The notes: generated by a model not told the origin, from the sequence alone. DNA of 64,000 bases from Borrelia sp. P9F1 (GCF_030436115.1 NZ_CP129407.1:652502-716501); one strand, 5' to 3'. Counted from the stretch's first letter, positions 28,601-37,542 are shown. A program made the numbers and translations.

Positions 28601-28883
28601 TTTCTGTTCCTGAATAAAGAAGTAATGTACTACTTTCTAGGAAGTGTCTTACATTCCAATTTTCTAACAAAAGATTGTATATCGTTTTCGTTATATTTTG
28701 CTTTATGTTTAGATTGTGCGAGACCCCATTCAGAGATGCTAAATATTTCTTAATTTCATCTTCAAGAATATCGCTATTTAAGATTATAACGGTCTCTTTT
28801 TTAAAAATATTATCATCTCTGATCAGTTCTTGGATTTTATTATAGATTGCACAAACTTTGCTTGTTTTGTATATTTTATACAT
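25659..28883 (-). CDS. recC: RecBCD enzyme subunit RecC
   Basis: RecC is an inactivated helicase/nuclease that splits the duplex and scans for Chi. This 1074-residue protein is very divergent, as RecC proteins are, and has no working Walker A. It is identified by its place directly before recB and recD, its size, and fragments such as ISKTALISLDKSFKIIEATT followed by RREVEILVNNIL, which match the conserved start of the second half of RecC. It begins 8 nt after pncB, with a weak ribosome-binding site. The Chi sequence recognised in this lineage cannot be deduced here. Confidence 0.88.
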   Translation of the reverse strand: MYKIYKTSKVCAIYNKIQELIRDDNIFKKETVIILNSDILEDEIKKYLASLNGVSHNLNIKQNITKTIYNLLLENWNVRHFLESSTLLLYSGTEKFILYNILKENKIKNVNRFKSIKNRYIFASKAVVLFHKYYDKFFKIIENWRQDKVLFKDKINFRYESMQKEMFKKLFENQINIFDLYEQMENETKGSPKNVETKRIIIIGETREIDKKMLYYLQKIFKLDVHELVLKDVTYYQSVLIDELLPTKIEKHNLEVQIENEIDINLFEEKNFLASLKNSIISKTALISLDKSFKIIEATTQRREVEILVNNILYSTQNSNLKLNDIVITCLSKEIDIYLPYIEEFLNKYDVDFNVLDSKDISKSKSVMALKKLMGLFTSNKGAISNFSRKEIIEFLSSSKVLNKFNISINELQNLITFSDTMNINFGMNDTHKENLSYDKTFLNSWEDGFNRFLMSEIFDEKYENEILQENVSFQDPNSIVQLKTIISSLYEDITYFKGREYTIYEWAEIIEIFINKYIKLEDDDKIDEYIRTRVQYLKNFSRDFNDNLYKDYMEKIKDTKVEFALFKIMFEESLEQKSYQLMNQNMGILVASSDKIEYLLKSEIHFLGADKLNSNITFDNMNLLNEYYDYANVEQNNISNLINIIFAASNKFYLYYSLSKSLNPDINKPKVIHKIIDYIKDMGQEIEIETHPRENYDFKYFKEQKASYLINYDTNAFCIAESLKNGNHTKFIQKRVKLRGPISLGIKDINKAITNPYKHFYEKILNVHIKDISQINEIKEKQEEQIVDIVNFSYSLMNEFISIHAYIKNEISEHQILERIDSIIAHKIQKGVVPINFKREMIKKEFISKLNEIKSSIEINFQEFFKMEAIDTTLNKIIPISFEDETLEFKLNGSFQNIYKIDNRYYYCNLEKKEYSTDTIARKIDLYILGLILKSEVKDINSIQEIKISYETAQLSLDNAYEGTAINLAELENLLKQIAYISSYPTPIYKDLINKSLNKIKDINEFPTELESQIRRTQKSLAITKNMEYFLEQKDITCCPYYNRFKDTNHLNIDKNLEKLLKDFYIKFMKIQS

Positions 28884-28891
28884 AAATTATT

Positions 28892-30337
28892 TCATATAAT
28901 TTTGCTTTCTTTAATTAGTCTGTTTCTCAAGTTTCTTAAGTTTTCTGTGATACTTACTTTGTATACATGGGGGTTTATTATTCTCCTGTATGTGTGATCA
29001 ATCTTTTTAAGATCACTCTGAACTCTGTTCCTTAAATTTTCCAGTCTCGTTTCTGATATTTGATTAATTTTATTGGTTTCAAAGTTAGTATCCATTAAGA
29101 ATTCGAAGCTTTCATAGGATTTTATTGCTTTAAATACGTTTTCTTGTAAAGGGTGGTGAATCGTGAATTTTTGTTTCAAATTTAACATTTTTCTTATCTC
29201 TTCCTCTTCTTCTTTTAAAAAAATTAGGTCAAAAATCATCTGTTCATCAGAGTATATTCTAACGATTCTTTTCTGAGAGGGTAGGGTTGATTTTTCGATG
29301 TTATTTGATATTTTCATTTTAGGAATAAAGCTCTCATTTTGGTCAATTGATATCATTTTATACACTCCTGAGAGGCTAGGGTCTCCTTGTGCGGTAACCA
29401 GACGAGTCCCTACTCCCCAAAAATCAATGGGAGCATTGATTGAGTTGAGATACATAATAATATCTTCATCAAGTTCGTTAGATACAATGATTTTGACTTC
29501 ATAAAGGCCATTCTCATCAAGTTTTCTTCTTACTTCCTTGCTTAAGTATTCAAGATCTCCACTGTCAATTCTGACGGAAAAATTTTGATTCTCCTTTCTC
29601 TTCAGTGATTTGAAAACTTTAATTGCATTCTCAAGCCCACTATTAAGTGTGTCATAAGTATCAATTAGCAAGCATACGTTATTTGGATATGTTTTTGCGT
29701 ATTCCCAAAAAGCTTCTTCTTCACTTTTGAAACTCATCACCCAACTGTGCGCCATTGTGCCGGTAACAGGGATATTGTATTTATATCCTGCAAGGACATT
29801 GCTTGTAAAGTCAGCTCCTCCTATGTAGGCGGCTTTACTTGCTGAGAGTGCTCCATTAATTCCTTGAGCTCTTCTAAGACCAAATTCGGCTATAGTTTGA
29901 GCGCCTGCTTCTTTAATCCTTGCTGTTTTAGTTGCAATGAGACTTTCAAAATTTATGATGTTTAGTACCAGTCCCTCTATGAGCAAAAGCTCGATGAGGT
30001 TTCCTTCAATAATTAATATTGGTTCTGAAGGAAAGACAACTCTTCCTTCTTTGATTGAGATTATTTTTATGTTTAGCTTAAGCGTCTTTAGGTATTTTAA
30101 AAATTTCTTATCAAAGTGTTTCAGTGTTTCCAAGTACTCAATTTCTTCTTCTTTAAAATGGAGTTCCTCTAGGATCCTAACCAATGTTTGCAGCCCTGCT
30201 AAAATTATGTATCCATTCTTAAAAGGGGTTTTTCTGAAGAACATTTCAAATTTCGCTCTCGGGTTGATGTCCTTTACAAAATAAGCATTCATCATCGAAA
30301 GTTCATAGAAGTCTGTAAACAGGGACATGTTATCCAT
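28892..30337 (-). CDS. pncB: Nicotinate phosphoribosyltransferase
   Basis: Makes nicotinate mononucleotide from nicotinate and PRPP, the entry step of NAD salvage, needed when NAD cannot be made de novo. Typical features: TDFYELSMMNAYF at 7-19, an EFGLRRAQG motif (substrate binding and the phosphorylated-His region nearby, GTMAHSWV), VRIDSGDL, and GVGTRLVTAQGDP. At 481 residues it is of normal length. Met1 and Met4 are both possible starts; a TATAAT lies so close upstream that the leader would be very short. It is the first gene of a run leading into recCBD, so NAD salvage and recombination share a transcript. Confidence 0.93.
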   Translation of the reverse strand: MDNMSLFTDFYELSMMNAYFVKDINPRAKFEMFFRKTPFKNGYIILAGLQTLVRILEELHFKEEEIEYLETLKHFDKKFLKYLKTLKLNIKIISIKEGRVVFPSEPILIIEGNLIELLLIEGLVLNIINFESLIATKTARIKEAGAQTIAEFGLRRAQGINGALSASKAAYIGGADFTSNVLAGYKYNIPVTGTMAHSWVMSFKSEEEAFWEYAKTYPNNVCLLIDTYDTLNSGLENAIKVFKSLKRKENQNFSVRIDSGDLEYLSKEVRRKLDENGLYEVKIIVSNELDEDIIMYLNSINAPIDFWGVGTRLVTAQGDPSLSGVYKMISIDQNESFIPKMKISNNIEKSTLPSQKRIVRIYSDEQMIFDLIFLKEEEEEIRKMLNLKQKFTIHHPLQENVFKAIKSYESFEFLMDTNFETNKINQISETRLENLRNRVQSDLKKIDHTYRRIINPHVYKVSITENLRNLRNRLIKESKII

Positions 30338-30506
30338 TCCATGTATTATACATTATGTTAATATTTAGTTTCTAATAAATACATAATGTTTCGATTAAAT
30401 GTGTTTAACTTGAACTTAAAGTAAGGGTAACTGTTCTTATGCAGGGTATTTCTTAGTTTTTGGACCGGCGATAATAGTATAATTTGTTCATTGGAGATAT
30501 TTTGTG

Positions 30507-31940
30507 ATGCAAAAGAATGTATCTGGTTTCGATATTGTAATATTTGGGGTTACGGGGAATTTGTCAAGAAGGAAGCTTATTCCTTCCCTTTTTAATTTGT
30601 ATAAAGATGGTTATATTAGCGATTTTAGGGTTATTGGATTTTCTCGTAGAATTTTTAATGACGAGGAGTTTAAAGTCTACATTAAGGATGCTTTGTGGCA
30701 AGAAGAGGAACTAACCTTGGTGGACGATTTTTTGAGGTTTTTCGTTTATTTGGCAGGAGATTTTAAAGAAAAGGAAGCTTACTTTGAATTGTTTAATCTG
30801 TTGGTTAAAACAAGAGAGAGAGTATATTATTTGTCAACTTCTCCTGAGTTTTATGAAGCAATAATAGAAAACTTAAAGCCATATTCACTAACAGATATTC
30901 CTTCATGTTCTAAAATAGTGCTTGAGAAGCCTTTTGGCAGTAGTCTTGATACAGCTAGGTATCTAAACTCACTTCTTTATTCTGTTTTCAAGGAGGATCA
31001 ACTTTACAGAATAGACCACTATTTGGGCAAAGAAACGGTTCAAAATATTTTTACATTTAGATTTGGAAATTCTATTTTTGAAAACATTTGGAATAATCGT
31101 TATGTGGATTTTGTTCAAATTACAGTTGCTGAAGAAGTAGGCGTTGATGGTAGATTTGAGTATTATGACTCTGCTGGTGCCTTGAAAGATATGTTTCAAA
31201 ATCATATCCTACAGCTTTTAAGTCTTGTTGCGATGGAGTCGCCTATTGGATTTGATTCAGATTTTATTCATGATGAAAAGGTCAAGGTTTTAAAGAGCTT
31301 GAAAAAATTTGAAAAAGATGAAATTGAAAATCATATTGTTAAAGGACAATATTTGAGTTCTCGAGTACAAGGGCTTTTAAAGAAAGGATATAGGGAAGAA
31401 GCTGAATTTCTAAAGACTTCAAATACCGAAACTTATTTGGCAATGAAGGTATTTATTAATAATTGGCGCTGGTCTGGCGTTCCATTCTACATTAGAACAG
31501 GAAAAGCACTTGCAAGGAAATTTTCGGAAATATACATCCAGTTTAAAAAACCAGATTTCACCCCCTTTAACACTACTCCGAATAATATGTCAAATGCTTT
31601 GATTTTCAGAATTCAACCAAGAGATGGGATTGAGATTAAGTTTAATACTAAGCGACCAGGATATAATTATGAAATGCAGGAAGCTAATATGGAATTTTCT
31701 TATCACTCTTCATTTAGTAAATTTTTTGGAGAATCTTACGAGCGTTTACTCCTTGATGCTTTTTTAGGGGATAGAACCTTATATGCTCGTAATGACGAAA
31801 TTGATAGTTCTTGGGAGTTCGTATCAGATATTCTTAATAAGTGGGAGGGCGTTAAGAACTGGGGTTATTTTTACGGATCCGAGGGGCCAAGTCAGGCAAA
31901 TATGATTTTAGAAGAGGGTCATTTTTGGCGAAGCATATAA
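30507..31940 (+). CDS. zwf: Glucose-6-phosphate 1-dehydrogenase
   Basis: Oxidises glucose-6-phosphate to 6-phosphogluconolactone, making NADPH at the head of the oxidative pentose-phosphate pathway. The Rossmann motif GVTGNLSRRK is near residue 13, the catalytic RIDHYLGKE motif is present at about 169, and the substrate-binding lysine/arginine region FYIRTGKAL lies in the second half. At 477 residues it is full length. A TTGGAG at 30491 serves either a GTG at 30504 or the ATG at 30507; I chose the ATG. A TATAAT stands at 30478-30483 without a clear -35. rpiA, in the same pathway, is encoded further along. Confidence 0.95.
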   Translation: MQKNVSGFDIVIFGVTGNLSRRKLIPSLFNLYKDGYISDFRVIGFSRRIFNDEEFKVYIKDALWQEEELTLVDDFLRFFVYLAGDFKEKEAYFELFNLLVKTRERVYYLSTSPEFYEAIIENLKPYSLTDIPSCSKIVLEKPFGSSLDTARYLNSLLYSVFKEDQLYRIDHYLGKETVQNIFTFRFGNSIFENIWNNRYVDFVQITVAEEVGVDGRFEYYDSAGALKDMFQNHILQLLSLVAMESPIGFDSDFIHDEKVKVLKSLKKFEKDEIENHIVKGQYLSSRVQGLLKKGYREEAEFLKTSNTETYLAMKVFINNWRWSGVPFYIRTGKALARKFSEIYIQFKKPDFTPFNTTPNNMSNALIFRIQPRDGIEIKFNTKRPGYNYEMQEANMEFSYHSSFSKFFGESYERLLLDAFLGDRTLYARNDEIDSSWEFVSDILNKWEGVKNWGYFYGSEGPSQANMILEEGHFWRSI

Positions 31941-32120
31941 ATATACATTTACATGCCCTTTAATGCTAGAAATAGAGATAGACTTAAGACAGCGTGTTGT
32001 AATTTTTTGCATTAAATAAAGTCTGGTTTTAGTGAGCGACAATGTGTTGGTTTGTTTGTGGAAGATCCACGGTGACATATACGTGTGGTGCAGGTGGTTT
32101 ATTGTTTAAGGGTGTTTTGT
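31941..32120 (+). promoter_or_regulatory. Structured leader or spacer before nhaC, possible pseudoknot
   Basis: A 180-nt gap with two perfect inverted repeats in crossing order: TTTAATGC (31959-31966) with GCATTAAA (32009-32016), and AGACTT (31980-31985) with AAGTCT (32019-32024). This order gives an H-type pseudoknot if transcribed. A small GTGGA/TCCAC hairpin lies further down. The function is unknown and may be nil. Confidence 0.3.
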
Positions 32121-33461
32121 ATGAAGAATATTGAGTTTAAGATTAGACCAAATTTTTTAGGGCTGTTGCCTTTTATTGTTTTTGTAGTAATTTATCTAGG
32201 AACTGGTGTCTACTTGGAATTTAGGGGCGTAGAAATGGCTTTTTACCAGTTTCCTGCAAGCGTTGCGATGTTTATTGCATCTATTACGGGGTTTTTGGGT
32301 TTTCGGGGGAAATTAGAGGATAAAATTCATAGTTTTGTTGAGGGAGCTTCTCAGTATGACATAATTTTGATGTGTCTTATTTTTTTATTAGCAGGAGCTT
32401 TTTCTAATCTTTGTAAAGAGATAGGCAGCGTTGAAGCTGTTGCCAATGTTGGGCTTAGATATATAAGCTCCAAATGGGTTGTTTCAGGCATATTTTTAGT
32501 TACTTGTTTTATTTCCTTCTCAGCAGGAACTTCTGTAGGGGCAATCGTAGCGATTGCTCCTATTGCTTTTGAAATCGCGAATAAGATAGGTGCTGATTTA
32601 AGTTTAATGGCCGCTGCTGTGATGTGTGGGGCTGTATTTGGGGATAATCTTTCTTTAATATCAGATACAACTATTGTGTCAAGTCGTACTCAGGGTAGTA
32701 GTATTACAGATGTTTTTAAGGCTAGTTTTGTTTATGCATTCCCATCAGCCATATTTACTTTTTTCGGATTTTACTTTCTCTCAGGTGATTTGGCTAATGT
32801 GGAATCTCTGGTGAGTAGTTCAGTAGACTTGGTCAAAATAGTTCCTTATCTTGCTGTTATTGTTTTATCTTTGCTGGGGTTAAATGTTTTTTTTGTTTTA
32901 TTTATAGGTATCGTCTTTGTAGGTATTGTCAGCATTTTTTACGAAAATTTGCAGTTTTTATACGTGATGAAAAAAATCAGTGAAGGATTTTTAAGTATGG
33001 GTGACTTAATTTTCCTCTCAATCCTTACAGGAGGGGTGTCTTTTGTTGTAATTAAAAATGGGGGGTTTAAGTGGGTTTTAGTTAAGCTTAAGACTTTAAT
33101 ACGAGGTAAGCGTTCTGCGGAGTTCGTAATAGCATCACTTGCTTCTGTGGTTGATGTTTTTCTGGCTAATAATACGATTGCTATTCTTGTTTGTGGCAAA
33201 TTTGCAAAAGAAATATCTGTTAAGAATGAAATATCCTCTTGCAGGAGTGCTTCCCTTTTAGATATTTTTTCTTGTATTTCCCAGGGCTTTATTCCATATG
33301 GGGCTCAGATGATCATTTTAATAGGATTTTTTGATGGACTTGTTTCTCCTATGGGTATTATATCGTTTTTAATTTATCATTTATCTTTGCTACTTTTTGT
33401 GATTTTGTCCATGGTTGGTCTTGATATTAAAGGATTTTCTTGGTCTTTTTCTAGGAATTAA
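32121..33461 (+). CDS. nhaC: NhaC-type Na+/H+ antiporter, first copy
   Basis: A polytopic inner-membrane transporter of the NhaC/IT superfamily expected to exchange sodium for protons. About eleven hydrophobic helices are visible. Signature stretches include FISFSAGTSVGAIVAIAPI and GAVFGDNLSLISDTTIV, the latter carrying the conserved aspartates, followed by SRTQGS. The ATG at 32121 is chosen because it follows an AAGGGTG with normal spacing; the frame extends upstream to 32085 without a ribosome-binding site. A close paralog follows 28 nt later in the same direction. Some NhaC-family members carry other substrates, so the function is inferred from the family. Confidence 0.88.
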   Translation: MKNIEFKIRPNFLGLLPFIVFVVIYLGTGVYLEFRGVEMAFYQFPASVAMFIASITGFLGFRGKLEDKIHSFVEGASQYDIILMCLIFLLAGAFSNLCKEIGSVEAVANVGLRYISSKWVVSGIFLVTCFISFSAGTSVGAIVAIAPIAFEIANKIGADLSLMAAAVMCGAVFGDNLSLISDTTIVSSRTQGSSITDVFKASFVYAFPSAIFTFFGFYFLSGDLANVESLVSSSVDLVKIVPYLAVIVLSLLGLNVFFVLFIGIVFVGIVSIFYENLQFLYVMKKISEGFLSMGDLIFLSILTGGVSFVVIKNGGFKWVLVKLKTLIRGKRSAEFVIASLASVVDVFLANNTIAILVCGKFAKEISVKNEISSCRSASLLDIFSCISQGFIPYGAQMIILIGFFDGLVSPMGIISFLIYHLSLLLFVILSMVGLDIKGFSWSFSRN

Positions 33462-33489
33462 TGTAGTTTAAATTACATAGGAGGTGTTA

Positions 33490-34830
33490 ATGGACACGAG
33501 TAAATGTGTAATGCCAAGTTTTTTAGGACTTGTTCCCTTTCTTGTTTTTATTGTTGTATACATTGGAACGGGGGTGGCCTTAGAAATTCAAGGTGTCAAG
33601 ATGGCTTTTTATCAAATGCCACCCATAGTTGCGATGTTGTTGGGTGTTGTTACAGCATTTCTTTTATTTAAGGGGTCGTTTACAGATAAGATAAACGAAT
33701 TTATTAAAGGATGTGCACAGTTTGATATTACATTTATTTATTTAATATTTATGATTTCAGGTGCTTTCTCTTCTGTTTGCAATCAGATAGGTAGTATTGA
33801 AACTGTAGCGAATATTGGACTTAAATATATACCTTCTAATTTATTGGTGGCAGGTATATTTTTAATATGCCTTTTTCTCTCTACTTCAACTGGTAGTTTT
33901 ATGGGTACTGTTGTGGCTGTTACTCCAATCGGACTTGAGATAGCAAATAAAAGCGGAATTCCTTTGCCAATGGTTGCAGGCGCTGTTCTTGGAGGAGGTG
34001 CTTTTGGAGATAGTATGTCTTTAATATCAGATACAACCATTATCGCCAGTCGTACGCAAGGAGTTAAGATTAGAGATGTTTTCAATAGTGGAGCTTGGTT
34101 TGCAATTCCTGCTGCCGCAATGGCAACCGTAGCGTTTGCTATTGTAGGTTCGTCTGTTGAGAATGTCAATTTTGTAAGTGATCTTACGGATATTAGTTAT
34201 TTAAAGGTTCTTCCTTACCTTTTTGTTATAGTTTTTGCGTTTCTAGGGGTAGATGTGTTTTTGGTTTTATTTCTTGGGATATTGATTGCTGGTGGTATTG
34301 GTATTTTTTGTGGCGATTTAACTTTGCTTTCAATGTCTAAAAATATCAATAGGGGTCTGTTGGATTTAAGTGACATGATTATTCTCGTTATCCTTACTGG
34401 AGGAATGTCTTATATGGCTATTAAGCACGGAGGATTTGAGTGGGTTTTAAATAAGGTGAGGCTTTTAGCTAAGTGTAGGAGAAGCGCTGAATTTACGATT
34501 ACTTTTTTGATAGTTATGGTTACAGGGTTTCTTGCAAATAGTGGTCTTGCGATTTTAGTTAATGGAACCGTAGCTAGGGGAATATCTGAGAGTAATTCGG
34601 TATGTCCTAAGCGATGTTCGGCTTTGCTTTCTGTTTCCTCTTGTGCTTTAATAGGAGCCTTACCATATGGTATGCACATGATAAGTGTAATAAATCTTGC
34701 AAAAGGAACCATATCTCCCGTTGACATCATTTCATTTTTGTTCTATCAAGCTTTTTTAGGCGTTATCATCATTTTGTCTATAATTGGTGTTAGTTTAAAA
34801 AGTCATATTTTGCGCTTCATTAGAAGCTAG
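33490..34830 (+). CDS. nhaC: NhaC-type Na+/H+ antiporter, second copy
   Basis: A 446-residue paralog of the preceding gene with the same layout: an N-terminal FLGLVPFLVFIVVYIGTG helix, LSTSTGSFMGTVVAVTPIG, then GGGAFGDSMSLISDTTII and SRTQG. An AGGAGG at 33479-33484 places the start at the ATG at 33490 rather than the overlapping GTG. It is co-directional with copy one and 28 nt downstream, so it arose by tandem duplication and is likely in the same transcript. It ends at a hairpin shared with the convergent potD. The two copies differ enough (for example in loop regions) that distinct substrates or ion preferences are possible. Confidence 0.88.
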   Translation: MDTSKCVMPSFLGLVPFLVFIVVYIGTGVALEIQGVKMAFYQMPPIVAMLLGVVTAFLLFKGSFTDKINEFIKGCAQFDITFIYLIFMISGAFSSVCNQIGSIETVANIGLKYIPSNLLVAGIFLICLFLSTSTGSFMGTVVAVTPIGLEIANKSGIPLPMVAGAVLGGGAFGDSMSLISDTTIIASRTQGVKIRDVFNSGAWFAIPAAAMATVAFAIVGSSVENVNFVSDLTDISYLKVLPYLFVIVFAFLGVDVFLVLFLGILIAGGIGIFCGDLTLLSMSKNINRGLLDLSDMIILVILTGGMSYMAIKHGGFEWVLNKVRLLAKCRRSAEFTITFLIVMVTGFLANSGLAILVNGTVARGISESNSVCPKRCSALLSVSSCALIGALPYGMHMISVINLAKGTISPVDIISFLFYQAFLGVIIILSIIGVSLKSHILRFIRS

Positions 34831-34857
34831 GAAACAACCCTTGAAGAAGGTTGTTTC
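34831..34857. terminator. Terminator between nhaC and potD
   Basis: GAAACAACC (34831-34839) pairs with GGTTGTTTC (34849-34857), a perfect 9-bp stem with a 9-nt loop. A run of six T residues follows after about 13 nt on the plus strand, so it may serve both convergent operons. Confidence 0.65.
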
Positions 34858-34872
34858 TCTATGAGATGTTTT

Positions 34873-35919
34873 TTAGGAAGCTAGTTCCACATATATCCTT
34901 AGTTGTTCTTCTTTTACTTCTCTAGGTACTGTTTTAAATACTTCCAATTTTGAAAAATCTTTTGGAAGAAATTTTTCTTCCAAGTATAATTTCATTTCAG
35001 GATTTTGCACGGCTTCTTCTTTTAAACAGCTCAATACATTTTTGTTTGGTGAATTATATCTCGTTTCTTGAAAATTTGCGTAGGACGCTTCATTTTCATA
35101 AAGAAAGTTTATGAATTTATAAGCAAGTTCTTTGTGGGGTGCGTCTGATGGAATCGCCATTACATCAATCCAAAGATTTGTTCCCTCAGGAGCATAAAAA
35201 TCTAGATTTGCGTCTTTTATCATGGCATCTTGAGCTTCTCCACTCCATGTTAGTTGAATAGACGCCTCTCCATTAAGTATTAGTGATTTTGCAGCAATAT
35301 CTGAGAAATATCCTACTAGTAAGGAGTTTTGTTTTTTTAGTATCTCTCCAGCTTCTCTTATTCTAGATAGGTCGTGTTCATTAAATAAGTAACCAAGTTG
35401 TTTAAGTGCAACTCCAATATTTTCTTTTGGAGAATCTAGCATTGCAATTTCTTTTCTGTATTTCTCATTAAACAGGATATCAAACCCATTCATGTCTTTT
35501 ACATCAACCTTTGTCTTATTGTAAAGTATTCCCATCACTCCCCAAAACATAGGTATGGAGTAAGCGTTTCCAGGGTCATACTCTAGATCTTTAAGTTTTT
35601 CTAAAATATTATCTCTTACATTTGGCAATCTTGAGTGGTCTAATTTTTCAATCCTATTTTCACTTGCCAATTCTCCGATCAAATACTCTGAGGGTACTAT
35701 TATGTCATAATAACCCTTTGTACTGTTAAACTTTGCCATCATTTCTTCATTATTATTAAAGATTTCGTAGTTTATCTTGATATTATTGTCTCTTTCAAAT
35801 TGAGCTAGCAAGTCTTCATCAATGTATTCTGCCCAATTAAGGATGTTGAGAGTGTCTTTTTTCTCTTCAGGATGGCAAGATAGAACTATTAAAGCTAGTA
35901 ATATTAATATTTTTTTCAA
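34873..35919 (-). CDS. potD: Spermidine/putrescine-binding lipoprotein PotD
   Basis: The periplasmic substrate-binding subunit of the polyamine ABC importer. The lipobox LIVLSC anchors the 348-residue protein as a lipoprotein, as expected in a spirochete. The mature part has family features LNILNWAEYID, FNSTKGYYDIIVPSEY, and YSIPMFWGVMGILYNK. The start is a TTG at 35919 with AAAGGAG upstream. It is the last of potA-potB-potC-potD. Borrelia lacks polyamine synthesis as far as I know, so uptake is likely important. Specificity for spermidine rather than putrescine is not determined by eye. Confidence 0.93.
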   Translation of the reverse strand: MKKILILLALIVLSCHPEEKKDTLNILNWAEYIDEDLLAQFERDNNIKINYEIFNNNEEMMAKFNSTKGYYDIIVPSEYLIGELASENRIEKLDHSRLPNVRDNILEKLKDLEYDPGNAYSIPMFWGVMGILYNKTKVDVKDMNGFDILFNEKYRKEIAMLDSPKENIGVALKQLGYLFNEHDLSRIREAGEILKKQNSLLVGYFSDIAAKSLILNGEASIQLTWSGEAQDAMIKDANLDFYAPEGTNLWIDVMAIPSDAPHKELAYKFINFLYENEASYANFQETRYNSPNKNVLSCLKEEAVQNPEMKLYLEEKFLPKDFSKLEVFKTVPREVKEEQLRIYVELAS

Positions 35920-35935
35920 AAAAAACTCCTTTTAT

Positions 35936-36727
35936 CTAAATTTCTGTGTCTGTTGTTAATTTTTTAATTCCTACAAATTTGTTAATAATAAATAAAAGAC
36001 TAAGTATTACGAAAAATAAAATAGAAGAAATTGCATTGATAATTGGCTTTATTCCTCTTTTCGTTAAAGAATTTATAAGTATTGACAAATTGTTAAAGCC
36101 TTGTCCTGTCGTAAAGAAGGATATTAGGAAATCATCAACGGATAATGTAAATGCAATAAGTCCGCCTGTGGCTACTCCTCCAATTATTTCTGGAAATATT
36201 ATGTTTTTAAATATTTGACTCTCTGAAGCCCCAAGGTCACGAGCTGCATTAATGATATTTTCTGGAAGTGAATATAGCTTGGGCAAAATGGTTATTACTA
36301 CATAAGGTGTTGAAAACATTATGTGTGACATTAACATAGTGGAGAATCCTAGCTGTACTTTTATAGCCGAGTAAAATGTCATCAAACTGATGCCTGTTAC
36401 AATATCAGGGTTGATTATTGGTATTTTATTGATTGATAGCAGGATTGTTTTTATTCTTTTATTTTGAGTTTTATAAATACCATAGGCACCCAGGACACCA
36501 ACTGCAACAGATACTAAAGATGATATTACTGCTACGGATAAAGTGTTGTATATTACGGTTTTTATTTGCTGTGATTCGAAAACTTCTCTGTACCATTTCA
36601 AGCTAAATCCTTGCCAAAAAAAGCCATGGTCACCTGCATTGAAGGAGTAAACTACTAAAATTATTATGGGGGCATAAATAAACCCAAATGTAAAGAATAA
36701 AAAAGTGTTTTTTAATATGTTAAGCAT
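35936..36727 (-). CDS. potC: Polyamine ABC transporter permease PotC
   Basis: A 263-residue inner-membrane permease with about six helices. The EAA-type cytoplasmic loop that docks to the ATPase reads NAARDLGASESQIFKNIIFPEI at about 157-178. It pairs with PotB to form the channel. It lies 9 nt after potB and 16 nt before potD in the minus-strand operon. PotC members are usually a little shorter than PotB and sit in this order, which supports the assignment. Confidence 0.92.
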   Translation of the reverse strand: MLNILKNTFLFFTFGFIYAPIIILVVYSFNAGDHGFFWQGFSLKWYREVFESQQIKTVIYNTLSVAVISSLVSVAVGVLGAYGIYKTQNKRIKTILLSINKIPIINPDIVTGISLMTFYSAIKVQLGFSTMLMSHIMFSTPYVVITILPKLYSLPENIINAARDLGASESQIFKNIIFPEIIGGVATGGLIAFTLSVDDFLISFFTTGQGFNNLSILINSLTKRGIKPIINAISSILFFVILSLLFIINKFVGIKKLTTDTEI

Positions 36728-36736
36728 ATTGATTCC

Positions 36737-37540
36737 TTATTCTACATTATTTTTTTGCATTAATTTAAGTATTGTGAGGTTAAATATTAATATCACTATC
36801 ATAACAATAAAAGAAATAGCAGCTCCAGTATGCCAATCTTCTACGAATAAGAATTGTTTTTCGATTAAGTTTCCAATTAAAATTTGTTTAGAACCACCTA
36901 ACAAGTCTGAGATGATAAACACTGTAATTGAGGGAATAAATACCATTATTATTCCTGTTGCAAGATAAGATAATGTCAACGGCACCTTTACGTATAGTAA
37001 AATTTGCCACATTCTTGCTCCAAGATCCCTTGCCCCTTCAATATATTCGGGCTTAATTTTTAAAAGTCCTGTATATACAGGTAAAACCATAAACGGCAGG
37101 AAATTATATACCATACCGATTGTTACAGCTTGCTCGTTGTATATCAAATCCATGCTGGTAAGTCCTATTGTTTCAAGCAAGTTATTAATAATTCCATTTC
37201 TTCCTAATATCCTTATCCAAGCGTAAGTTCTAAGTAGGGTATTAACCCACATAGGAAGTATTATCATTATTATGAGTATGTTTTGAATACTTTTCTTAGA
37301 TATTGATATGAACCATGCTGTAGGGTACCCAATGATAATGCAGAAAATTGTTGCAATTAACGCGAGTTTAGTGCTTCTTGAAAAAATCCTTAAGTAACTT
37401 GGTTCTAGTAGTCTGTTAAAATTTGCAAACGTAAGTTCGTCATTCTCATTAAGGAAGCCAAGGGCTATGATTATGAGCAGTGGGATTATAACAAAGATTG
37501 ATAAAAATATAATATACATGCCCAATGTTATTCTGTTCAT
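36737..37540 (-). CDS. potB: Polyamine ABC transporter permease PotB
   Basis: A 267-residue inner-membrane permease with about six hydrophobic helices. The EAA loop IEGARDLGARMWQILLYVKVPL is in the second half. The start is the ATG at 37540; a GTG at 37543 overlaps the potA stop (TAGTG) and is an alternative. Tight spacing implies translational coupling to potA. It forms the transmembrane part of PotABCD with PotC. Confidence 0.92.
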   Translation of the reverse strand: MNRITLGMYIIFLSIFVIIPLLIIIALGFLNENDELTFANFNRLLEPSYLRIFSRSTKLALIATIFCIIIGYPTAWFISISKKSIQNILIIMIILPMWVNTLLRTYAWIRILGRNGIINNLLETIGLTSMDLIYNEQAVTIGMVYNFLPFMVLPVYTGLLKIKPEYIEGARDLGARMWQILLYVKVPLTLSYLATGIIMVFIPSITVFIISDLLGGSKQILIGNLIEKQFLFVEDWHTGAAISFIVMIVILIFNLTILKLMQKNNVE

Positions 37541-37542
37541 CA

